Shown here: one piece after another, positions 1 through 8,211 of the stretch
Layout of the letters: every line of letters begins with the position of its first letter
Position numbering within the stretch: the first letter of the stretch is position 1
Source of the DNA: Thermoanaerobacterium saccharolyticum
GTDB taxonomy: Bacteria > Bacillota > Thermoanaerobacteria > Thermoanaerobacterales > Thermoanaerobacteraceae
NCBI RefSeq assembly: GCF_000747665.1
Contig: NZ_BBKT01000017.1
Location: 62,001 to 126,000, forward strand
Direction of reading: 5' to 3'
Length of the DNA stretch: 64,000 nucleotides
Notes under the pieces: generated by a model
The model's database searches: none
Seen by the model: the letters and a program-made list of their open reading frames with translations, nothing else
Told to the model about the DNA's origin: nothing
Position numbers and translations under genes: made by a program

Positions 1-508
1 GATATCCTGCTTTTACAGCTTCAATCTTTGCCAATATATTGTTAAGATAATTCAGAGATTTAATCTGTGGGTCTAATGTTTGAATGGAGTTGCGCCTAAA
101 CGTAGATGTGATAATTTTTAATCCATTTTGGTACATCTCATCAGGATACAATGTGATCTTATCTGCAATGATAACTACTGTAGGCTTTGAACATTTGTAG
201 GGATCGAGCCCCAAATCACCTTTCCCTCTTGAAACAACTAATCTTATGTATGCATCTTTTAAGTTGTTTCTCCTCACAGTTTCCAAGACTTTATCGGCCA
301 TTTCTTCTTTAGAGTATGGCATATCTAAAAGAAGTGCCTTAGCCATATTGTAAAGTCTTTTTAAGTGATCATCTAATTTAAAAACAACACCATCATAAGC
401 CCTTATCCCTTCAAAAACACCGTCACCATAAAGAAATCCATGGTCAAAAACCGAAACAGCCGCTTTTTCACTATCTACAAACTCACCATCAAGAAAAACT
501 ATAGACAT
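1..508 (-). CDS. ilvE: Branched-chain amino acid aminotransferase, 3' end cut by window edge
   Basis: This is the N-terminal 169 residues of a fold-type IV PLP aminotransferase, which interconverts branched-chain amino acids and their 2-oxo acids. The translation opens MSIVFLDGEFVDSEKAAVSV, then FDHGFLYGDGVFEGIRAYDG, the characteristic start of the IlvE/Dat family, and later has RLVVSRGKGDLGLDP. The start is set by GGAGGAG just upstream of the ATG at 508. The catalytic lysine region lies outside the window, so D-amino acid aminotransferase or 4-amino-4-deoxychorismate lyase cannot be fully excluded, but the FEGIRAYDG signature favours IlvE. Confidence 0.88.
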   Translation of the reverse strand, partial: MSIVFLDGEFVDSEKAAVSVFDHGFLYGDGVFEGIRAYDGVVFKLDDHLKRLYNMAKALLLDMPYSKEEMADKVLETVRRNNLKDAYIRLVVSRGKGDLGLDPYKCSKPTVVIIADKITLYPDEMYQNGLKIITSTFRRNSIQTLDPQIKSLNYLNNILAKIEAVKAGY

Positions 509-581
509 TATGACTCCTCCTAATCTATCTAAAATATATTATTGTAGATTATACCACTTTGAAATTTTTAAGTCAATTAAA

Positions 582-607
582 CAAAAAGCCCCCTAAAAGG
601 GACTTTT
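582..607 (-). terminator. Rho-independent terminator of the ferredoxin gene
   Basis: Read on the minus strand, an AAAAGTCCC arm, a short T-rich loop and a GGGGGCTTTTTG arm follow the ferredoxin stop codon at once. The stem is short with an imperfect centre, but the trailing T tract is clear. Confidence 0.75.
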
Positions 608-615
608 CGTTAATC

Positions 616-786
616 TTATTCAGCCTTAATAGCTCCTGTTGGACATACTGGTTCACATGCACCACAATCTATACATGTATCAGCATCCACTTCGTATTTT
701 CCTGTACCTTCGTGAATAGCATCTACAGGGCATTCTGCAGCGCAAGCACCACAGCTTATGCATTCGTCTGTAATAATATGTGCCAT
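616..786 (-). CDS. 2[4Fe-4S] clostridial-type ferredoxin, 56 aa
   Basis: A small soluble electron carrier with two CxxCxxCxxxCP cluster-binding motifs: CISCGACAAECP near residue 8 and CIDCGACEPVCP near residue 37. The length of about 56 residues is normal for clostridial ferredoxins. In this kind of metabolism it takes electrons from pyruvate:ferredoxin oxidoreductase and feeds hydrogenase and Nfn. Two in-frame ATGs exist, at 792 and 786. The GGGGGG ribosome binding tract sits about 8 nt from the one at 786 and only 2 nt from the one at 792, so 786 is chosen. It has its own promoter and terminator and is therefore monocistronic. Confidence 0.95.
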   Translation of the reverse strand: MAHIITDECISCGACAAECPVDAIHEGTGKYEVDADTCIDCGACEPVCPTGAIKAE

Positions 787-832
787 TGTCATATCCCCCC
801 TTTTATGTATACAGTATATAACTTCAAAGGAT

Positions 833-861
833 ATTATATAGCATTTAACCTAATATGTAAA
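833..861 (-). promoter_or_regulatory. Sigma-A promoter of the ferredoxin gene
   Basis: Minus strand TTTACA, 17-nt spacer, TATAAT: -35 at 856-861 and -10 at 833-838. It lies about 50 nt before the ferredoxin start. Confidence 0.85.
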
Positions 862-906
862 CACTCAAAACAAGTTGGTTTTTTATAAAAAATTTTTAAC
901 ACCCCC

Positions 907-935
907 TTGTCAAAAATAAAAACCCATGCTATAAT
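907..935 (+). promoter_or_regulatory. Sigma-A promoter of the tRNA-Gln/tRNA-Glu unit
   Basis: TTGTCA, 17-nt spacer, TATAAT, ending 16 nt before the first tRNA. Both hexamers are close to consensus, as is usual for stable RNA genes. Confidence 0.88.
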
Positions 936-951
936 AAGTTCTGTCAGTTGA

Positions 952-1025
952 TGCCGAATGGTGTAACGGTAGCACCGGTGACTCTGGATCATCTAGTCTA
1001 GGTTCGAATCCTAGTTCGGCAGCCA
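952..1025 (+). tRNA. tRNA-Gln (anticodon CTG)
   Basis: The acceptor stem pairs TGCCGAA (952-958) with TTCGGCA (1015-1021). The anticodon stem GGTGA/TCATC encloses the loop CTCTGGA, anticodon CTG, reading CAG. The T loop is GGTTCGAATCC and CCA is encoded. The first base pair is T-A, as seen in many bacterial tRNA-Gln. Confidence 0.93.
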
Positions 1026-1031
1026 ATATTT

Positions 1032-1104
1032 GGCCTTATCGTCTAGTGGCCTAGGACATCGCCCTCTCACGGCGAAGACAGGGGTTCGACTCCCCTTAAG
1101 GCTA
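1032..1104 (+). tRNA. tRNA-Glu (anticodon CTC)
   Basis: The acceptor stem pairs GGCCTTA with TAAGGCT. The anticodon stem CGCC/GGCG encloses CTCTCAC, anticodon CTC, reading GAG. The T arm is GGGGTTCGACTCCCC. CCA is not encoded (ACTT follows), unlike the adjacent tRNA-Gln. It is cotranscribed with that gene, 6 nt downstream. Confidence 0.93.
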
Positions 1105-1110
1105 CTTCTA

Positions 1111-1142
1111 AAAACATCGCTTTAAAAAGCGATGTTTTTTTT
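1111..1142 (+). terminator. Terminator of the tRNA unit
   Basis: AACATCGCTTT, a short A-rich loop, AAGCGATGTT and a run of T: a strong rho-independent terminator directly after tRNA-Glu. Confidence 0.92.
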
Positions 1143-1235
1143 ATGTTTAAAGTTAAGCAAATTTTAGAGACAAAAACACCATTTATTGCATTTGACTATA
1201 TACAGCGCAATTAAATGGTGTTTTACAGTTAAAAA

Positions 1236-2597
1236 TCACTTTTCACTCAAAAATTTGTGTATAGAAGCTGCAGCTTTTTTACCAGCTCCCATTGCAAGTA
1301 TGACCGTTGCTGCACCTGTTACAGCGTCGCCACCTGCAAAAACTCCTCTGCGGCTTGTCTCCAATGTTTCTTCGTTGACTATTATTCCACCCCATCTTTG
1401 CTTTTCTAAACCTTCTGTTGTTGACGTTATAAGCGGATTTGGACTTTGTCCTATTGCTATAATAACTGTATCTACATCTATTACATGCTCTGAGCCTTTT
1501 TCTTCTACAGGTTTTCTTCTACCTGATTCGTCTACATCTCCTAAAACCATGTTAACACATTCGATTCCTTTTACGTTGCCGCTTTCATCTCCAATTATCC
1601 TCACAGGGTTTGTCAATAGCTTAAATATGATTCCTTCTTCTTTTGCGTGGTGTATCTCCTCAAGCCTTGCAGGCATTTCTTCTTCAGATCTTCTATATAC
1701 GATGTACACTTCTTCTGCTCCCATGCGCTTTGCGGATCTTGCTGCATCCATCGCTACGTTTCCACCGCCAACAACGGCAACCTTTTTGCCTACTTTCACA
1801 GGAGTGGGACTATTAGGGAAATCATAAGCTTTCATCAAATTAATCCTCGTCAAAAATTCATTTGCTGAGTAAACTCCATTTAAGTTTTCTCCAGTTATAT
1901 TCATGAATTTAGGCAATCCTGCGCCTGTCCCTATAAATACTGCCTCATACCCCATATCGAATAAATCATCGATTGTAAGTATCTTGCCTATGACCATGTT
2001 CATCTCTATTTTTACTCCTAATTTTTTTAATGAATCAATTTCTTTTTGCACTATTTCTTTTGGAAGCCTAAACTCAGGAATTCCGTACATTAAAACACCA
2101 CCTGGTGTATGAAATGCTTCAAAGATGGTTGTGTCATATCCCATTTTTGCAAGATCACCTGCACATGATAGTCCTGCAGGCCCGGATCCTATAACAGCAA
2201 CTTTTCTACCATTTATAACTGGTTTTTCTATTTTATCTTCATTGCTTTTCATATGCCAATCTGCGGCAAATCTCTCCAGTCTGCCTATGGCTACAGGTTC
2301 TCCTTTTTTGCCTCTTGTGCATACTGATTCACACTGGCTTTCTTGTGGACATACTCTTCCGCATATTGCAGGTAAATTATTCGTTTCTTTTATCTTTTGA
2401 TATGCTCCTTCAAAATCCTTATTTGCTATAAGTTTGATGAACTCAGGTATTTTTACGTGAACAGGGCAACCTTCAACACATGGCTGATTCTTGCATTGAA
2501 TACATCTTTCGGCTTCTTCAACAGCCATGTTTTCTTCATACCCTAATGCAACTTCTTTGAAATTTTTGTTTCGCTGATTTGGTTCCTGTTCAGGCAT
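1236..2597 (-). CDS. nfnB: NADH-dependent reduced ferredoxin:NADP+ oxidoreductase subunit B (NfnB, GltD-like)
   Basis: The large flavoprotein of the electron-bifurcating transhydrogenase Nfn, which makes NADPH from NADH and reduced ferredoxin. The N-terminal cluster motif CIQCKNQPCVEGCP and a second group CGRVCPQESQCESVC bind [4Fe-4S] clusters. GSGPAGLSCAGDLAKMGYD binds FAD and GGGNVAMDAARSAKRMGAE binds NAD(P). A GltD-like enzyme is the alternative, but adjacency to nfnA decides for NfnB. The uninterrupted frame begins at 2597, where there is no ribosome binding site. A perfect GGAGG-N8-ATG lies at 2628, overlapping the nfnA stop, and reads MANMSLKK before an A8 run at 2604-2611 throws it out of frame. 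One A fewer would give the family-typical MSLKKVPMPEQ, so the true gene probably starts at 2628. Confidence 0.93.
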   Translation of the reverse strand: MPEQEPNQRNKNFKEVALGYEENMAVEEAERCIQCKNQPCVEGCPVHVKIPEFIKLIANKDFEGAYQKIKETNNLPAICGRVCPQESQCESVCTRGKKGEPVAIGRLERFAADWHMKSNEDKIEKPVINGRKVAVIGSGPAGLSCAGDLAKMGYDTTIFEAFHTPGGVLMYGIPEFRLPKEIVQKEIDSLKKLGVKIEMNMVIGKILTIDDLFDMGYEAVFIGTGAGLPKFMNITGENLNGVYSANEFLTRINLMKAYDFPNSPTPVKVGKKVAVVGGGNVAMDAARSAKRMGAEEVYIVYRRSEEEMPARLEEIHHAKEEGIIFKLLTNPVRIIGDESGNVKGIECVNMVLGDVDESGRRKPVEEKGSEHVIDVDTVIIAIGQSPNPLITSTTEGLEKQRWGGIIVNEETLETSRRGVFAGGDAVTGAATVILAMGAGKKAAASIHKFLSEK

Positions 2598-2620
2598 TGG
2601 TACTTTTTTTTAACGACATG

Positions 2621-3475
2621 TTAGCCATTTAAGATGCCTCCTAACTTGCATTCATGCTCATAATTTTCTAACACTTTTTTCTCCATATCTTTATACATAT
2701 TCTGCCTTCTCATTGCTTCATCGAAGTCTACTTTAAGACCGTCAAATGCTGGACCATCGACACATGCAAATTTTGTCTCTCCTCCAACTGTGACTCTGCA
2801 TCCTCCACACATTCCAGTTCCATCTACCATTATCGGGTTCATGCTGACCATAGTTGGTATGTTGTATTCTTTTGTTATATTGCATACCATCTTCATCATT
2901 ATCAGTGGCCCAATTGCAATTACTTCATCGTATTTATTGCCTTTTTCTATCAATTCTTTTAATACATCTGTTACAAAGCCTTTACGGCCTTTTGTGCCGT
3001 CATCTGTGGTTATATAAAGGTTTTCACTGACTTTTCCCATTTCATCTTCTAATATTACGTACTCTGCACTTCTGCCGCCTATTATGCTATCTACTGATAC
3101 TTTCATCTCATTTAGCATTTTTACTTTTGGATAAAGCGGCGCAACTCCAACACCACCGCCAATTGCTAAAACTCGCTTCGTATCTTTTGAAAATTCAACA
3201 GGTTTTCCTAAAGGTCCTACGAAGTCATGCAATCTATCATCTACGTTTAACGTACCCAACTTCTTCGTACTCATGCCGACTTCTTGAAATATTATAGTAA
3301 TCGTGCCTTTCTCCCTATCGTAATCTGCTATAGTCAATGGAATGCGTTCACCTTTTTCATCTACTCTCACTATGACGAACTGCCCAGGTTTAGCTTTTTT
3401 AGCCATTAAAGGAGCATTTATAACCATCAGTTTTACAGTAGGATTCAATTGCTTCTTCTCTAAAATTTCGTTCAT
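2621..3475 (-). CDS. nfnA: NADH-dependent reduced ferredoxin:NADP+ oxidoreductase subunit A (NfnA)
   Basis: The small subunit of Nfn, related to dihydroorotate dehydrogenase electron-transfer subunit PyrK. It carries FAD, an NAD(H) site and a [2Fe-2S] cluster. Visible signs are PGQFVIVRVDEKGERIPLTI (FAD domain), AIGGGVGVAPLYP (nucleotide domain) and the cluster ligands in DGTGMCGGCRVTVGGETKFAC. The start ATG at 3475 follows GGAGGTG. A longer in-frame extension to 3541 runs into the leader hairpin and is rejected. The 284-residue product has normal length. It is first in the nfnAB operon, and its stop overlaps the inferred nfnB start. Confidence 0.94.
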   Translation of the reverse strand: MNEILEKKQLNPTVKLMVINAPLMAKKAKPGQFVIVRVDEKGERIPLTIADYDREKGTITIIFQEVGMSTKKLGTLNVDDRLHDFVGPLGKPVEFSKDTKRVLAIGGGVGVAPLYPKVKMLNEMKVSVDSIIGGRSAEYVILEDEMGKVSENLYITTDDGTKGRKGFVTDVLKELIEKGNKYDEVIAIGPLIMMKMVCNITKEYNIPTMVSMNPIMVDGTGMCGGCRVTVGGETKFACVDGPAFDGLKVDFDEAMRRQNMYKDMEKKVLENYEHECKLGGILNG

Positions 3476-3504
3476 TGCTTTCACACCTCCAAAATTTCGT
3501 AATA

Positions 3505-3535
3505 AATTATGTCTGGCTTTATACCAGACATAATT
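3505..3535 (-). promoter_or_regulatory. 12-bp perfect inverted repeat in the nfnA leader
   Basis: AATTATGTCTGG and its reverse complement flank a 7-nt spacer, starting about 8 nt downstream of the predicted transcription start of nfnAB. No T tract follows, so it is not an ordinary terminator. It could be an operator or an mRNA hairpin. Confidence 0.6.
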
Positions 3536-3549
3536 TTTCACTTAATGAT

Positions 3550-3578
3550 ATATTATATATTTATATAACTAATGTCAA
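3550..3578 (-). promoter_or_regulatory. Predicted promoter of nfnAB
   Basis: Minus strand TTGACA (3573-3578), 17-nt spacer, TAATAT (3550-3555). The inverted repeat at 3505-3535 lies just downstream. Confidence 0.8.
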
Positions 3579-3671
3579 ATATTTTTACGTCAAAAACAAC
3601 AAATTACCTAATTACTTAACAACATCGTAATAAATTTAACAAATCAAGATATTTTTTATTAAAGATTAAAG

Positions 3672-4871
3672 TTAAAGAGATTCTAAATAAATCTTTTCAA
3701 TGACAGATTCAGTAGCTTCAACAGGTGCAATAGATAACAACCCATCAAGGGAAGGAGTTGTTTTAGCAAGTTTTACAAGATTAGGAATATCATCTTTCGT
3801 AAACCCAAAATCAGATAACTTTTGAGTACATCCCACACTAAAAAGCCATTCCTGAACTTTTTCTGCAACATACTCCGCCTCAGAAGGCAGTCCTTTTAAA
3901 CCAGGTACTATAGGACTATATACATCAGCCAATACTTCTGCTGTAGCTGGATAAATAGCTTTTATAACTGCTGGCAATATTGCACCAAGTCCTAAACCAT
4001 GAGCTATTTCAGGTTTTACAGCACTTAAAGGATGTTCTAAAGCATGAGTAAGATGCAAAAGGCCATTGTCAAAAGATATGCCAGCTAACGCAGAAGCATA
4101 CAGAAGATAATATCTTGCCACTATATTTAAAGGATCATTCACAGCAGCGGGAAGATATCGAACAATCAATCTTACTGTTTCCTTAGCCGTAAGAATGCTA
4201 TATGGAGATGCAACAAGTGTCGTAGCAGCTTCTGTAATGTGATTTAAAGCATCAACAGTAACGGCTATAGTCTGCTTTTTATCAAGCTTTGTCATAAGCG
4301 AAGGGTCATCTATAGCATACATAGGATATAAGCAATCATAAGCTATAGCTGGTTTATAATTTTTCTCAGGTATAGTAGCTACTGCAAATCTATCTACCTC
4401 TGTTCCTGTACCATGTGTAAGGTTTATAGCTATTATAGGAACAGCATCATCAGGAATAAATTTTTGCTCATAAAGCTCACGTGCATTTTTATCAGTATAC
4501 TTTAAAAGCACAGCTACGCTTTTTGCAGTATCTATCGGACTACCACCGCCAATTCCAATTACGGCTTTCGCTCCAGATTCACGTCCAATTTTTGCTGCTT
4601 CATCGATCATATCAACTGTAGGATTTGGACCAACTTTGTCGTATAGTGAATATTTTAAGTCAAGCTCATCCAACGCAGGTTTTACAACATCCCAAGCTCC
4701 ACTAGTTTTATAGGAGCCTTTGCCTGTTATTAAAATAACATTATCAATGCCATTAATTTTTAGATTTTCTAATATATCCTTTATCTTATGTATACTGCCA
4801 GCACCAAAATAAGTCGTATTTTTGCAGCGAAGTTCAAAAATTTTGTTAGGATTCACTTTTGTTTCCCACAT
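3672..4871 (-). CDS. adhA: Iron-containing alcohol dehydrogenase, NAD(P)H-dependent
   Basis: A group III (Fe-dependent) alcohol dehydrogenase of 399 residues, the usual length for the monofunctional enzymes that reduce aldehydes to alcohols. The nucleotide-binding GIGGGSPIDTAK is at about residue 105. The metal ligands expected of the family fall in DALNH and in LTHALEHPLSAVKPEIAHG. Established knowledge: in T. saccharolyticum an adhA of this type lies next to nfnAB, and NADPH from Nfn can drive ethanol formation, which supports the symbol. A butanol dehydrogenase label is also possible because substrate cannot be read from sequence. It has its own promoter. No clear terminator separates it from nfnA, so read-through is possible. 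Confidence 0.9.
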   Translation of the reverse strand: MWETKVNPNKIFELRCKNTTYFGAGSIHKIKDILENLKINGIDNVILITGKGSYKTSGAWDVVKPALDELDLKYSLYDKVGPNPTVDMIDEAAKIGRESGAKAVIGIGGGSPIDTAKSVAVLLKYTDKNARELYEQKFIPDDAVPIIAINLTHGTGTEVDRFAVATIPEKNYKPAIAYDCLYPMYAIDDPSLMTKLDKKQTIAVTVDALNHITEAATTLVASPYSILTAKETVRLIVRYLPAAVNDPLNIVARYYLLYASALAGISFDNGLLHLTHALEHPLSAVKPEIAHGLGLGAILPAVIKAIYPATAEVLADVYSPIVPGLKGLPSEAEYVAEKVQEWLFSVGCTQKLSDFGFTKDDIPNLVKLAKTTPSLDGLLSIAPVEATESVIEKIYLESL

Positions 4872-4917
4872 TATTATAACCTCCTATTAGTTAAATTTAT
4901 AACGAATTTCACATTAT

Positions 4918-4946
4918 ATTATAGTACCATTCCATCGAATAGTCAA
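4918..4946 (-). promoter_or_regulatory. Predicted promoter of adhA
   Basis: Minus strand TTGACT (4941-4946), 17-nt spacer, TATAAT (4918-4923), with TAGGAGG before the adhA ATG. Confidence 0.83.
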
Positions 4947-4983
4947 ATTTAAATCAAAAAATATTAAAATGATTTTTATTAAC

Positions 4984-5013
4984 AAAAAAAACATAGCTAT
5001 TAATGCTATGTTT
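4984..5013 (-). terminator. Terminator of the glpP-ugp operon
   Basis: AAACATAGC and GCTATGTTT flank a 7-nt loop and are followed by a T8 tract on the minus strand, just after the ugpB stop. Confidence 0.9.
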
Positions 5014-5028
5014 ATAAATTCTTTTATT

Positions 5029-6402
5029 CTACCTATTTAATGTTTTGTTGTAATTTTCAAGTGCACTATTAACATTTTTTTCAGCATCATCGAGAGCTTG
5101 TTTTGGTGTAGCCTGATTATTTAAAACTTTTTCTATGTTCTGTTCTATTATTTGCCTCGCCTCGGGAAAGACTCCCATTAATGCTCCTTGTGTTGCTCTA
5201 TTTATAGGTGTCGAATGAAGCTGTTCAATTGCTGTCTTAAATTGCGGATACTTTTCCAAATGTGCACTCATTTCAGGCAAATCATAAGCTTCCTTTGTCA
5301 CTGGAAAATACCCTGTATTTTCATTCCAAAACACTTGTTCCTCTGGAGAAATCATGAACTTTACAAATTCCCAAGCTGCTTTTTGGTATTCTTTCGGCTT
5401 ATTGTTAAGTATCCACAGCGAGGCACCACCAATTATTACTCCACCATCTTTACTATCATTTAATGCTGGCAAATACGCTGTTCCAACTTTAAATTTATTT
5501 CCTACCCCGTCTAATATTGATTTCAACGATGCTGTTGATTCTATAATCATAGCAGTTCGACCTGCAATAAATGCATTTTTAGTATCATCTGTCTTTCTTC
5601 CAAAATTGCCCGCAATACCTTCATCAACAAGTTTCTTCCACCAGTTAATAATATTTAAGCCTGCATCATTATTAAATACTACTGCCGTTGCTTCTTTATC
5701 TCTGCCATTACCATTGTTGGCATACAGTGCTCCTTGTTTTGCCATAAATTGTTCAAAAAACCAACCATATATCGCCATTGAATATCCATATTGTGTAATT
5801 TTGCCAGATGCGTCTTTTTTCACAAGCTTCTTACCGTATTTTTCTATCTCATTAAAATTATTGGGAGGGTTATTAGGGTCAATACCAGCTTCTTTAAATG
5901 CATTTTTATTGTAATACAATATTGGTGTTGACGAATTGAATGGCATAGAATACAACTTGCCATTGACTGTATAATAACTTAAAAGGTTTGGTTCGAGTTT
6001 AGATGTATCAAATTTGTCTTCATCGATAAATTCTTGTACAGGCGTTGTCCAACCGCTGTCTATCATGAATTTAGTTCCTATATCATACACTTGCATAATA
6101 TCTGGTCCTGATTTCGACTGTTCTGATGCTTTCAATTTGTTTAACGCATCATCGTAGGTTCCCTGATATTGGGCAGTAACTTTGATATTAGGGTGTGCTT
6201 TATTAAAGTCATCTACCATCTTGTTTATTGCTTCTCCCCCTTTTCCACCCATTGAATGCCAGAATTTTAGCTCTATAACTTTGTCTTTGTTCTGCTGTGT
6301 ATTAGATACTGACGATGGTTTTATATCATTGGAACACGCTGTAGATGAAAATAATACACTCCCAATCAAAGCGATAGATAAGATTTTCTTCAGTCGTTTC
6401 AT
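5029..6402 (-). CDS. ugpB: ABC transporter substrate-binding lipoprotein, glycerol-3-phosphate (UgpB) type
   Basis: An extracellular solute-binding protein of family 1. The N-terminus is a lipoprotein signal peptide, MKRLKKILSIALIGSVLF followed by lipobox SSTAC. The mature part has WHSMGGKGGEAINKMVDDFN and GPDIMQVYDIGTKFM, both close to the UgpB pattern. Substrate is inferred as glycerol-3-phosphate or a glycerophosphodiester because the operon opens with glpP. A sugar-binding role cannot be excluded. Starts at 6414 and 6402 are possible. AAAGGA lies almost against the first, so 6402 is preferred, with low certainty. It is the last gene of the operon, 37 nt after ugpE. Confidence 0.85.
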   Translation of the reverse strand: MKRLKKILSIALIGSVLFSSTACSNDIKPSSVSNTQQNKDKVIELKFWHSMGGKGGEAINKMVDDFNKAHPNIKVTAQYQGTYDDALNKLKASEQSKSGPDIMQVYDIGTKFMIDSGWTTPVQEFIDEDKFDTSKLEPNLLSYYTVNGKLYSMPFNSSTPILYYNKNAFKEAGIDPNNPPNNFNEIEKYGKKLVKKDASGKITQYGYSMAIYGWFFEQFMAKQGALYANNGNGRDKEATAVVFNNDAGLNIINWWKKLVDEGIAGNFGRKTDDTKNAFIAGRTAMIIESTASLKSILDGVGNKFKVGTAYLPALNDSKDGGVIIGGASLWILNNKPKEYQKAAWEFVKFMISPEEQVFWNENTGYFPVTKEAYDLPEMSAHLEKYPQFKTAIEQLHSTPINRATQGALMGVFPEARQIIEQNIEKVLNNQATPKQALDDAEKNVNSALENYNKTLNR

Positions 6403-6439
6403 TTTTAAAATCATTCCTTTCTTTTAATGATTGATTTAT

Positions 6440-7273
6440 TTAGCCTTTCAATGCACCGGCATTTAAGCCATCTACAAGCTGCTTTTGTCCAAAAATAAAT
6501 ATCATGATAGAAGGAATCAAAATCATGATTACGCCAGCCATGATAAGCCCAAACGATTGTGAGTCTGACCATTGTAACATGCTTATGCCTATTTGCACTG
6601 TCCTCATATTATCAGTATTAGTTATCAAAAGCGGCCACATGTACTGATTCCAAGTCATCAAAAAAGAATATACAGCCAAAGAACCAATTGCCGGCCTTGA
6701 AAGGGGCATCACCACTTTTATTAAAAATCCAAATCTCGTACAACCATCTAGCTGAGCAGCTTCATAATAATCTTTTGGAATAGTTAAATAAAACTGTCTC
6801 AATAAAAATATTCCTAATGCGGAGCTTAAATATGGTAAAATAAGCCCTGCATAAGTATTTAACAGCCCTAACTGCCGTATAGTAAGATAATTTGCTATTA
6901 TTATAGCTTCCGCCGGTATCATCATAGTCGATAGAAATATGGCAAAAATTATATTTTTCCCTTTAAACTCGTAAAATGTAAATGCATATGCAGCTAAACT
7001 TGATGTCAATATTTGGCCTATAGTAACGATTATCGAAACAATAAAACTATTTGATATAAACCGTAGTATCGGAACAGATTTAAGTGCCTCAATATAATTG
7101 CCTAAATAAAATGAATCTGGTATTAATCTTGGTGGATATTGAAAAGCTTCGCTATCAGGCATAAAGCTTACAGATATGGCATAAATAATGGGAAATACCA
7201 CTATAAATATTAGAATAATGTTAACTAAATATAACAAAATTCCTTTAATTAACCACCTCACATAGTCTGTCAT
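6440..7273 (-). CDS. ugpE: ABC transporter permease, UgpE/MalG type
   Basis: An inner-membrane permease with about six hydrophobic segments and the EAA loop EAAQLDGCTRFGFLIKVVMP, which docks the ATPase subunit. The 277-residue length is typical. It overlaps ugpA by four bases (ATGA), which indicates translational coupling, and pairs with ugpA to form the translocation channel. No ATPase gene is present in this operon, so a shared MsmX-type ATPase elsewhere is inferred. Confidence 0.9.
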   Translation of the reverse strand: MTDYVRWLIKGILLYLVNIILIFIVVFPIIYAISVSFMPDSEAFQYPPRLIPDSFYLGNYIEALKSVPILRFISNSFIVSIIVTIGQILTSSLAAYAFTFYEFKGKNIIFAIFLSTMMIPAEAIIIANYLTIRQLGLLNTYAGLILPYLSSALGIFLLRQFYLTIPKDYYEAAQLDGCTRFGFLIKVVMPLSRPAIGSLAVYSFLMTWNQYMWPLLITNTDNMRTVQIGISMLQWSDSQSFGLIMAGVIMILIPSIMIFIFGQKQLVDGLNAGALKG

Positions 7274-8211
7274 TTGTAAAACACCTTCTTTTCACTTGAA
7301 GCAAATTGTAATAATGCGAATATTAAAAGCAGGATAAAAAGGATTATCGATTCCGCCGCCCCATTTCCATATCTGAAATTAAAAAACGCATCTCTATATA
7401 TCGAATAAACCATGACGTTAGTAGAATTAACTGGTCCACCTTGTGTCATAATATTTATCACTCCAAATTCTTGAAAGGCATTTATAAAGTCAACAGTAAT
7501 TAGGAAAAACAATGTAGGAGAAAGCATTGGTATAGTTATCTTAATGTGCTGTACAAAAATATTGGCTCCGTCAATCTGAGCGCTTTCATAAAGGTCTTTC
7601 GATATACTTTTAAGTCCTGCAAGCATAAAAATGAAATTTATCCCTACATTAAGCCATACATTTACTATTGATACTGAAATCATTCCGTATTTTGCATCGG
7701 TTAGCCATCCTATACCGTGTATCCCAAAAAAACTGAGTATGTAGTTGATAAATCCTATACTTGGATTAAATAATAGCATCCATATTACCGCAGCTGATGC
7801 CGATGATATAGCAATAGGCAATGTGTATATTGTCGTAATAAATTCAATGCCTTTAAGTCTTAGATTGGCAGAAATAGACAAAATGAATGCAATAATCATT
7901 TCTAATGGAACAGTCATAATTACAAATTTTAATGTTAAATAGATGCTATTTATATAATCAGCAGATTTAAAAATGTCTATATAATTTTGCAATCCAATAA
8001 ATTTGCTTAAATTCCCTTGTGGATCTGTTAGAAACAAACTTATGTAGATAGTTTTTATGAATGGATAAAAAACAAATGTCGCGAAAACAATAGCAGACGG
8101 AAAAATGTATAAATATGGTTCAATGTTGTTTTTAAATCTTATTACGTCATTTTTTAGTTCACTATCCCCTATTGCATTACTAAAGTTTGCAATTGATTCT
8201 GTTCTCTCCAC
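7270..8211 (-). CDS. ugpA: ABC transporter permease, UgpA/MalF type
   Basis: The partner permease, 313 residues, with about six membrane spans and the EAA loop ESAQIDGANIFVQHIKITIP. GGAGG stands seven bases before a GTG at 8211. That start lies inside glpP, giving a 43-bp overlap. The roughly 40-residue polar N-terminal stretch before the first span may be unusually long, so an internal start is possible but no better ribosome binding site is visible. Confidence 0.88.
   Translation of the reverse strand: MERTESIANFSNAIGDSELKNDVIRFKNNIEPYLYIFPSAIVFATFVFYPFIKTIYISLFLTDPQGNLSKFIGLQNYIDIFKSADYINSIYLTLKFVIMTVPLEMIIAFILSISANLRLKGIEFITTIYTLPIAISSASAAVIWMLLFNPSIGFINYILSFFGIHGIGWLTDAKYGMISVSIVNVWLNVGINFIFMLAGLKSISKDLYESAQIDGANIFVQHIKITIPMLSPTLFFLITVDFINAFQEFGVINIMTQGGPVNSTNVMVYSIYRDAFFNFRYGNGAAESIILFILLLIFALLQFASSEKKVFYK

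Noticed and set aside
1186-1827. Long plus-strand open frame opposite nfnB
   Set aside because: It mirrors the coding frame of nfnB, has no ribosome binding site and resembles no family. The minus-strand gene has clear cofactor motifs.
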